This document shows positions 7,474-13,008 of a stretch of 13,008 nucleotides of DNA, in pieces. The stretch lies in contig JAOPYW010000235.1 in NCBI GenBank assembly GCA_025964405.1, forward strand, positions 1 through 13,008, written 5' to 3'. This stretch comes from Thermoleophilia bacterium. Its GTDB lineage: Bacteria > Actinomycetota > Thermoleophilia > Gaiellales > SKUG01. The position numbers and the translations under genes were made by a program. The stretch's first letter is position 1. Every line of letters begins with the position of its first letter. The notes below the pieces were generated by a model, which was not told where the DNA came from, searched no databases, and worked only from the letters and a program-made list of their open reading frames with translations.

Positions 7474-8069
7474 GACTTCCCCTTCCGGCCGGTCGGGTCG
7501 GTTCCGGAGCGCTCGCCCGACTCGCGGGCGACGGTCTCCTCGAGCCACACCGGCAGTGCCGAATCGAGGCCGTCTCCGTCGAGCGTCACGGCGCGGCGGT
7601 TCATGCCGTAGCGATCGCTCGTGGGCGGATCGGCGAGCAGCATCGACTTGGTGTAGATCATCTGGTCGCGGTTGAGGTCGGCCAGCTCCCAGTCGTTGCC
7701 GAGCGTGATCGCGTCGAACGGGCACGCCATCTCGCAGTAGCCGCAGAAGATGCAGCGGCTCATGTTGATCTCGTAGACCGTCGCGTAGCGCTCACCGGCT
7801 GACACGCGGTTGTCATCGGTGTTCTCGTCGGCGACCACGCGGATGCAGTCGGCCGGGCATGCGGCGGCGCAGAGCGAGCAGCCGACGCACTTCTCGAGCC
7901 CGTTGGCGTGGCGGTGCAGCTTGTGGCGACCGCGGAAGCGCGGCATCACGGGGTGCTTGACCTCGGGATACTGCTCGGTGATGTTCTTGCCGAAGAACGC
8001 ACGCAGCGTCGTGGCCATGCCGACGCTCGTGTTCTTGGTGCCGCGGAAGACTCCGGTGATCGGTCGCAT
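7470..8069 (-). CDS. nuoI: NADH-quinone oxidoreductase subunit I (two [4Fe-4S] ferredoxin-like subunit)
   Basis: NuoI carries clusters N6a and N6b, which pass electrons from the peripheral arm to N2 next to the quinone site. The 199-aa product has two complete ferredoxin motifs: C61-x2-C64-x2-C67-x3-C71 (EKCVGCSLCAAACP) and C106-x2-C109-x2-C112-x3-C116 (SRCIFCGYCEMACP). The preceding family signature TEQYPE...PRFRGRHKL (31-51) is also present. After about residue 150 the sequence becomes a polar tail (ESGERSGTDPTGRKGKS). The start shares one base with the nuoH stop (TGATG), with AAGGG 4 nt upstream; the stop overlaps nuoJ by 4 nt. Confidence 0.98.
   Translation of the reverse strand: MRPITGVFRGTKNTSVGMATTLRAFFGKNITEQYPEVKHPVMPRFRGRHKLHRHANGLEKCVGCSLCAAACPADCIRVVADENTDDNRVSAGERYATVYEINMSRCIFCGYCEMACPFDAITLGNDWELADLNRDQMIYTKSMLLADPPTSDRYGMNRRAVTLDGDGLDSALPVWLEETVARESGERSGTDPTGRKGKS
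7476..7486 (-). promoter_or_regulatory. Ribosome binding site of nuoJ
   Basis: The purine-rich run GGAAGGGGAAG on the minus strand ends 2 nt before ATG 7473, with its GGGG core 5 nt away. It supports this start over the in-frame ATG at 7725. It lies within the last codons of nuoI. Confidence 0.65.
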
Positions 8070-9139
8070 CAGCCCTTACCCCATCCCTGACTGACGATCG
8101 TGGCGGTGACGAGCACCTGCAGCGTGGCGAGCGGGAGCATCGCCTTCCAGCCGAAGCGCATCAGTCGGTCGTAGCGCAGGCGCGGCAGGGTCGCGCGGAT
8201 CCAGATGAACAGGAAGATGAAGAACGCCATCTTGACGAGGAACGAGCCGAGGGCGATGAGCGGCGCCATGCTGAGGCCGCCGAGCATCACGCCGGCCGGG
8301 TCGTCGAGGCCGGGCACCGACGTGCCGCCCAGGAAGAAGGTGACGCCGATGCCGGAGATCGCGAGCAGGTGGAGGTACTCGGCGTTCGCGAAGGCGGCGT
8401 AGCGCAGGCCGCCGTACTCGGTGTGGAAACCGCCGACCAGCTCCTGCTCGGCCTCGGCGTGGTCGAACGGGGCACGGTTCGCCTCCGCGAGCGCGGCGAG
8501 GAGGAAGAGCCCGAACCCGAGCGGTGCCCACACGATGAACCACGGGTGCCAGGAACCCATCGACCAGCCGAGGTGGCCGGATGCGATGTCGGTCATCGAG
8601 AGCGAGGAGGTCATCATGAGCACCGGCAGCATCGCGAGGGTCAGCGTGATCTCGTAGGAGATGAGCTGCGCACAGGCGCGGAGCGCGCCGAGCAGTGCGT
8701 ACTTGGAGTTCGAGGCCCAGCCGCCGACGATCACGCCGTAGCCGCCCAGTCCGTTCATCGCGAGCGCGAACAGCACCGCCACGTTGAGGTCGGCCGCCAT
8801 GAAGGGCGGCGTGTGCCAACCGAAGAGGTTCCAGTCCTCCTGGCCGAACGGAATCACCGCGAACACCGCGAGCGCACAGAAGAGCGTGAAGATCGGCGCG
8901 GCGAGGTGGAGCACCTGGCTCACCTGGCGGGGCGCGAAGTTCTCCTTGCGGATGAGCTTGAGCAGGTCGGCGATCGGCTGCAGCAGGCCGAACGGGCCCA
9001 CGCGGTTCGGGCCGAGCCGGTACTGGAAGAACGACAGGAGGCGTCGCTCGATCCACGTCATCATGGCGAAGACCACCATGATCAGGTTGCCGATCAGGAA
9101 GGCCTTCAGGAACAGCTGGATGATGCCCCAGATCGTCAC
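8069..9139 (-). CDS. nuoH: NADH-quinone oxidoreductase subunit H (quinone-site membrane subunit)
   Basis: NuoH anchors the peripheral arm to the membrane and forms much of the quinone chamber and the first proton path. The 356-aa product has about eight membrane helices. It keeps the hallmark segments TWIERRLLSFFQYRLGPNRV (28-47), GPFGLLQPIADLLKLIRKE (48-66), the SNSKYALLGALRACAQLISYE region (143-163) with E163, AEANRAPFDHAEAEQELVGG (218-237), and RATLPRLRYDRLMRFGWK (315-332). The start is GTG 9139-9137, fused to the nuoG stop as GTGA (4-nt overlap) and preceded by GGAAGGGG with 7-nt spacing. An upstream ATG at 9217 would add 26 Arg-rich residues foreign to the family and overlap nuoG heavily, so I rejected it. 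Confidence 0.97.
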   Translation of the reverse strand: MTIWGIIQLFLKAFLIGNLIMVVFAMMTWIERRLLSFFQYRLGPNRVGPFGLLQPIADLLKLIRKENFAPRQVSQVLHLAAPIFTLFCALAVFAVIPFGQEDWNLFGWHTPPFMAADLNVAVLFALAMNGLGGYGVIVGGWASNSKYALLGALRACAQLISYEITLTLAMLPVLMMTSSLSMTDIASGHLGWSMGSWHPWFIVWAPLGFGLFLLAALAEANRAPFDHAEAEQELVGGFHTEYGGLRYAAFANAEYLHLLAISGIGVTFFLGGTSVPGLDDPAGVMLGGLSMAPLIALGSFLVKMAFFIFLFIWIRATLPRLRYDRLMRFGWKAMLPLATLQVLVTATIVSQGWGKG

Positions 9140-11466
9140 GTCGCGGCCCCTTCCGGAGCTGCGTCGAGCGCAGCGGCGCCATCGGCGACCGCGCCCACGA
9201 TGCGCGCGACGTGCCACCCGGTGCGACCGGGCGCGAGGCCCGGCGTGCCTGCGTGGATGCGGGCGTGCCCAGCCGTCAGGCGGGTGCTCGTCGCGATCGT
9301 GACCTCGAGCTCCGTTCCGCCGTCGACGACGATGCGCGCGACGTCGCCGCGACCGAGTCCGAGCGCCCGGGCGTCGGTGCGGTTGAGCATCAATCGCGCG
9401 GTGGCGCGGAGGAATTCCATGGCCGGTGCGTACGCCACCTCGGGTGCGTCGTAGAGGAACGGCGCGACGAACAGCGCGAGTTCACCGTCGCCGACCGAGA
9501 CCGCGTCATCGCGCACGTCGCGCACCGGCGCCGGCGCGCCGCCCGCAACGCCGAGCACGCCACCCGGCGTGATCTCGCCGTGCGTCGCGACCGGGAAGTT
9601 GCCTGGGTTCGCTGCTGCGAGCTGTCGGTAGGCGCTGGCCGCGCTCGACGAGACCGTCGCGCCGAGGCGGCGTGCGAGCCCGGCGATCCACTGCGTGGGC
9701 GCGCGCACGCCGTCAGGTGCGGCTGCACCCACGGTCAGGCGCTGGAGGCGGCCCTCGAGGTTGACGAGCGTGCCGTCCTGCTCCGCGTGCGCCGCACCCG
9801 GGAAGACCAGGTCCGCGGCTCCGTGGAGCGGGGAGGGGAGCGTGTCGACCGCGACGACCCACGCCGCCTTCTTGATCGACGGGCCCCACTGCTCGAGCGG
9901 CACGTAGCGGTTGGGATCGACTCCCATGTAGACGACGCCGCCGCGATGGGCGAACACGTCAGCCCATTCGATCGTCTCGACGCCGAGTGCGGCGAGGCCG
10001 CGGGCGTTCGACGTGGCGGGAATGGCAAGGAAGCCACTCCCCGCGCGCGGGAAGTCGAACGTCTGCGCGATGAGTTCGAGCGATTCGACGCTCAGCTCGC
10101 CGTCGCGGTAGACCACGATGCCGGGCTGCTCGGCGGCAGCGTCGCTCGTTGCCTTCGCGATGCGGGCGCAGAAGTCGGCGACCCAGGCATCCTGCGTGCC
10201 GGGTGCGACGAACTCGTGGTGGGCGCCCGACTGCTCGAGGCGCGTGCCGCCGATGCCTGCGACCGTCACGCTCGCACCGCGGTTCGCGGCCTTGCGCAAC
10301 CACAGGTCGAGGGCGGGTGCCACGTCGAGCAGGTCGGCGTCGCCGAGCACCAGCACGTGCTGCACGTCGGCGAGGTCACCGATGGTGGCGGTGTGCTGCG
10401 GGAGCGCGGCGCTCGCACCGGGCACCGCCGCCACGCGTCCACCGGTCTGCGCGGCGAGCTGCTGCACGGCCCAGACCGTCTCGAGGGTCTCGGTGCCGGA
10501 GAGCAACCACAGCTCAGGGCTCGACGCCGTGGCGAGCTTGTCGTGCAGCCACTCGAGCGCGACCTCGGTGCTCGGCTCGCTCACGGGACGGTTGCCGACC
10601 GGGCGATCACGGTTGGTGCGCACCTGCGGCCGCGTGATGCGGGCGGGTCCGTACATCGACACGTACGAGAAACGCGTGCGGTCGTCGATCCAGCCGAGGT
10701 CGACGCCGGTGTTCTCACGCGCGAGCACGCGCACCACGCGGCCCTCGCGGACGGTGTTCGAGATGTTCGTGCCGACGGGATCCCATCCAGCGATGGAGGG
10801 GTGATCGGGTGCTTCCCACGGACGCGCCTGGAAGCGGTACTGCGTCGAGGTCAGGGCGCCCACGGGGCACAGCTCGATGACGTTGCCCGAGTGGTGGCCC
10901 TCGTACGGGCGACCCTCGAAGGTGGCGATGACGGTGCTCGCGCCACGCTGGCGCGGGATGAGCTGCAGGTCTTCGGAGACCTCCGCGCTGAAGCGCGTGC
11001 AGCGGTAGCAGAGGATGCAGCGCTCGCGGTCGAGCGCGATGAGCGGCGAGACCGGGATCGGCTTGTCGTTGACGCGCTTGATCGCGTCGAAGCGCGACAC
11101 GCCGGGACCCCAACGGAACGCCTGGTCCTGGAGTGGGCACTCGCCGCCCTTGTCGCAGACGGGGCAGTCGAGCGGGTGGTTGACGAGCAGGAACTCGAGC
11201 ACCGCCTCCTGCGCCTCGCGGGCGCGGTCACTCACCGTGGAGACGACCATGCCGTCGCGCACGCCGGTGGCGCAGGCGGCCTGCAGCTTCGGCACGCCCT
11301 CGATCTCGACGAGGCACATGCGGCATGCGCCGACGGGCGGCCCGATGCGCGGCTCGTAGCAGAACACGGGGATCTCGACGCCCAGCTCGGCCGCCGCTTC
11401 CACGAGCCCGGTGCCGGCGGGTACCGTGACGTCGGTACCGTCGATGCTCAGGGTGACGGTCGACAT
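9136..11466 (-). CDS. nuoG: NADH-quinone oxidoreductase subunit G (large Fe-S subunit, N7 ligands absent)
   Basis: NuoG carries Fe-S clusters along the NADH-to-quinone chain. The 776-aa product starts with a [2Fe-2S] ferredoxin domain ligated by C36, C48, C51 and C65. It is followed by the His-Cys [4Fe-4S] site (H97, C101, C104, C110: HPLDCPVCDKGGEC) and a second [4Fe-4S] site (C150, C153, C156, C200, followed by PVGALT). From about residue 218 comes a degenerate molybdopterin-oxidoreductase domain (GTLVNLEGRLQRL at about 640) and a C-terminal beta-barrel-like domain. The four Cys that bind cluster N7 in E. coli and Thermus align here with A226, D229, T233 and D261, so N7 should be missing. 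ATG 11466 shares one base with the nuoF stop (TGATG) and follows GAGGAAG; the ATG at 11562 would add 32 unrelated residues. Confidence 0.97.
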   Translation of the reverse strand: MSTVTLSIDGTDVTVPAGTGLVEAAAELGVEIPVFCYEPRIGPPVGACRMCLVEIEGVPKLQAACATGVRDGMVVSTVSDRAREAQEAVLEFLLVNHPLDCPVCDKGGECPLQDQAFRWGPGVSRFDAIKRVNDKPIPVSPLIALDRERCILCYRCTRFSAEVSEDLQLIPRQRGASTVIATFEGRPYEGHHSGNVIELCPVGALTSTQYRFQARPWEAPDHPSIAGWDPVGTNISNTVREGRVVRVLARENTGVDLGWIDDRTRFSYVSMYGPARITRPQVRTNRDRPVGNRPVSEPSTEVALEWLHDKLATASSPELWLLSGTETLETVWAVQQLAAQTGGRVAAVPGASAALPQHTATIGDLADVQHVLVLGDADLLDVAPALDLWLRKAANRGASVTVAGIGGTRLEQSGAHHEFVAPGTQDAWVADFCARIAKATSDAAAEQPGIVVYRDGELSVESLELIAQTFDFPRAGSGFLAIPATSNARGLAALGVETIEWADVFAHRGGVVYMGVDPNRYVPLEQWGPSIKKAAWVVAVDTLPSPLHGAADLVFPGAAHAEQDGTLVNLEGRLQRLTVGAAAPDGVRAPTQWIAGLARRLGATVSSSAASAYRQLAAANPGNFPVATHGEITPGGVLGVAGGAPAPVRDVRDDAVSVGDGELALFVAPFLYDAPEVAYAPAMEFLRATARLMLNRTDARALGLGRGDVARIVVDGGTELEVTIATSTRLTAGHARIHAGTPGLAPGRTGWHVARIVGAVADGAAALDAAPEGAAT
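9147..9154 (-). promoter_or_regulatory. Ribosome binding site of nuoH
   Basis: GGAAGGGG on the minus strand lies 7 nt before the GTG at 9139. It supports the GTG start, which overlaps the nuoG stop, over the upstream in-frame ATG at 9217. Confidence 0.7.
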
Positions 11467-12959
11467 CAGGCTTCCTCGTCTCCGGCGGCGCCCGCGGTCG
11501 ATGCGACGGCGCCCGACGCGAGCGGCGTGAAGGACTTGCGCGACAGGCCCGTGCCCATCCACGTCACGCCCGGCTTGGCGACGCTCGCAGCGGCAACCGT
11601 GCGGGATGCGATGTCGTTGAGCGAGGAGCTCGCCGGTGGCACGAAGCCCGGCTCCAGGTAGCGGTCGAAGTCACTGCGGAATGCGTCGATGTAGCTGTTG
11701 ACGGCCATCGCCATCGAGTCGCCGAGCGGGCACAGGCAGTTACCGATGATGCGCTCGCCGATCGAGTACACGAGGTTGATGTCGTCGGGGCGCGCTTCGC
11801 AACCCACGATGCGGGTCAGCACGTCGACGGTCCACTTCGTGCCCTCGCGGCACGGCGTGCACTTGCCACAGCTCTCGTGACGGTAGAACTCCGCAACGCG
11901 CAGCGCGAGCTGGGCCATGCAGGTCTCCTCGTCGATGACGATGACCGAGCCGGAGCCGAACATCGAGCCCGCCGCGACGATCGAGTCGTAGTCGAGCAGG
12001 GTGTCGAGCTGGTCTGCCGTGAGGATCGGCGTGGACGAGCCGCCCGGGATGATCGCCTTGAGCTTGCGGTTGCCGAGCATGCCCCCGCCGAGCTCCTCGA
12101 CGAGCACGCGCATCGGCTTGCCGATCTCCATCTCGTAGTTGCCGGGCCGATTGACGTGGCCCGAGAGCGACATCATGCGCGTGCCGGCGCCGGTGCGTTC
12201 GATGCCCTTGGCGGCGTAGGCCGCGCCGCCCATGCCGAGGATGCGCGGCAGCGTCGCCAGCGTCTCGACGTTGTTGACCAGCGTCGGCGACTCGTACAGG
12301 CCTGACACGGCGGGGAACGGCGGCTTCACCGTCGGCTGGCCGCGGTAGCCGTTGAGCGACGACAGCAGCGCCGTCTCCTCGCCACAGATGTAGGCGCCGG
12401 CGCCGCGGTGCACGATGACTTCGCAATCCCAGCCCGAGCCAGCGATGTTCTCGCCCACCAGGCCCTTGGCCCGGGCCTGCTCGACGGCTTCCATCAGCAC
12501 CAGGGCGGGTTCGTAGTACTCACCGCGGATGTAGATGAAGGCGTGGTTCGACCCGATCGTCTTCGCGGCGATGAGGCAGCCTTCCACCAGCATGTGGGGG
12601 AGGCGCTCGATGAGCTCGCGGTCCTTGAAGGTGCACGGCTCCGACTCGTCGGCGTTGCAGACGACGTACTTCGGCTTCGGGTTGTCCTGCGGGATGAAGC
12701 TCATCTTGAGGCCGGTCGGGAAACCCGCACCGCCTCGACCGCGGATGTTCGAGGCCTTGATCTCATCGATCAGCTCGGAGCCCTGCATCGTGAGGGCGCG
12801 CTTGAGCTGCTCGTACCCGCCGGCCGCGACGTAGTCGTCGACGCCCTGCAGGTGCTCCCGATCGCCGAGGGCCTGCCAGAGCACGGTGTCGCCGACGGGG
12901 CCGTGGGCTCCGGGCTTGGTCTTCGGTACAGCGGGACGCTGCGGGGAGGAAGATGCCAT
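11466..12959 (-). CDS. nuoF: NADH-quinone oxidoreductase subunit F (NADH/FMN-binding)
   Basis: NuoF oxidises NADH through FMN and carries cluster N3. The 497-aa product has the flavin/NADH motifs RGRGGAGFPTGLKM (73-86), CNADESEPCTFKDR (101-114), and GAGAYICGEETALLSSLNGY (187-206). Its N3 site is ESCGKCTPCREG (C364, C367, C370) with the fourth ligand at C410 (GNCLCPLGD). Cys109 replaces the Gly normal in the NADExEPGT motif. The protein is longer than the usual 430-445 aa: about 35 extra residues lead in, and a low-complexity tail of about 60 residues (437-497, Ala/Ser/Thr/Val-rich, ending GDEEA) follows the family's normal end. ATG 12959 shares one base with the preceding stop codon, with GAGGG upstream. 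Translation of NuoF and NuoG is probably coupled. Confidence 0.97.
   Translation of the reverse strand: MASSSPQRPAVPKTKPGAHGPVGDTVLWQALGDREHLQGVDDYVAAGGYEQLKRALTMQGSELIDEIKASNIRGRGGAGFPTGLKMSFIPQDNPKPKYVVCNADESEPCTFKDRELIERLPHMLVEGCLIAAKTIGSNHAFIYIRGEYYEPALVLMEAVEQARAKGLVGENIAGSGWDCEVIVHRGAGAYICGEETALLSSLNGYRGQPTVKPPFPAVSGLYESPTLVNNVETLATLPRILGMGGAAYAAKGIERTGAGTRMMSLSGHVNRPGNYEMEIGKPMRVLVEELGGGMLGNRKLKAIIPGGSSTPILTADQLDTLLDYDSIVAAGSMFGSGSVIVIDEETCMAQLALRVAEFYRHESCGKCTPCREGTKWTVDVLTRIVGCEARPDDINLVYSIGERIIGNCLCPLGDSMAMAVNSYIDAFRSDFDRYLEPGFVPPASSSLNDIASRTVAAASVAKPGVTWMGTGLSRKSFTPLASGAVASTAGAAGDEEA
11471..11477 (-). promoter_or_regulatory. Ribosome binding site of nuoG
   Basis: GAGGAAG on the minus strand ends 4 nt before ATG 11466. 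It decides the nuoG start over the in-frame ATG at 11562. Confidence 0.7.
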
Positions 12960-13008
12960 CAGACCTGGCCCTCGCCTTCGGCAAAGCCGTGGTCGGTCGC
13001 CTTGAGTT
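12959..13008 (-). CDS. nuoE: 3' end of the gene before nuoF, probably nuoE (partial)
   Basis: Only the last 15 codons are in the window (LKATDHGFAEGEGQV, then TGA 12961-12959). The stop codon shares its A with the nuoF start. The peptide is too short to identify by motif. The nuoE name rests on position: directly upstream of and translationally fused to nuoF in an otherwise complete nuoF-to-N series, where nuoE (the [2Fe-2S] N1a subunit) is the usual neighbour. Confidence 0.7.
   Translation of the reverse strand, partial: LKATDHGFAEGEGQV

Noticed and set aside
9140..9217. N-terminal extension of NuoH from ATG 9217 (and similar extensions for nuoG 11562, nuoJ 7725, nuoN 2950)
   Set aside because: Each extension is Arg-rich, overlaps the preceding gene deeply and lacks homology. 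The internal starts have Shine-Dalgarno sequences and 1- or 4-nt junctions.
9136..11466. A molybdenum-dependent oxidoreductase or formate dehydrogenase instead of nuoG
   Set aside because: The C-terminal half resembles the molybdopterin family, but the N-terminal [2Fe-2S] and His-Cys [4Fe-4S] sites and the place between nuoF and nuoH identify NuoG, in which this domain carries no molybdenum cofactor.
9211..11661. 816-codon open frame on the plus strand opposite nuoG
   Set aside because: It is antisense to a fully motif-supported nuoG. Its translation is Arg/Glu/His/Ala-rich with no family signature, the typical by-product of GC3 bias on the opposite strand.
1..13008. tRNA, rRNA, CRISPR array, insertion sequence, phage or defence genes
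   Set aside because: I saw no spaced repeats, transposase-like frames, terminal inverted repeats or RNA gene signatures. Nearly all of the window is accounted for by the nuo genes and one unknown gene.

Overview
This window is dominated by one ordinary-looking operon on the minus strand: the 3' part of a 14-subunit-type respiratory complex I locus (NADH:quinone oxidoreductase, nuo). Transcription runs right to left: the last codons of a gene that is probably nuoE (right edge), then nuoF, nuoG, nuoH, nuoI, nuoJ, nuoK, nuoL, nuoM and nuoN, with no gene missing from the F-to-N series. nuoA-D and most of nuoE, and any promoter, would lie beyond the right edge. At the left, a plus-strand gene for an unrecognised, helix-rich soluble protein converges on nuoN; 165 bp separate the two stop codons.

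Organism: base composition is very GC-rich with strongly G/C-biased third codon positions, and the order nuoE-F-G-H-I-J-K-L-M-N is typical of actinobacterial operons. The NuoF and NuoI motif flavours feel closer to Thermoleophilia (Solirubrobacterales/Patulibacter-like) than to Mycobacterium/Streptomyces. That placement is from memory of family sequences, not a search, and is tentative.

How the genes work together: NuoE and NuoF take electrons from NADH through FMN, and NuoF plus NuoG carry them along Fe-S clusters. NuoI (two [4Fe-4S] clusters) passes them toward quinone, which binds at the NuoH interface. NuoJ and NuoK link NuoH to the three antiporter-like proton pumps NuoN, NuoM and NuoL. 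Neighbouring genes are almost all fused at the translation signals: overlaps of 1 nt (TGATG) or 4 nt (ATGA/GTGA), with only a 5-nt gap at nuoL/nuoM. Several annotated starts are supported by good Shine-Dalgarno sequences.

I found no new multi-gene system, mobile element, CRISPR array or RNA gene. The points worth a second look are at residue level within complex I. NuoL has Gly where the TM5 proton-pathway glutamate is expected. NuoG has lost all four ligands of cluster N7. NuoF has Cys for Gly in a flavin-site motif and a long C-terminal tail. NuoM has a changed HGWLPDA-type motif. Separately, a perfect 47-bp in-frame direct repeat has one copy exactly at the left edge of the window, inside the unknown gene, and may be an assembly signature.
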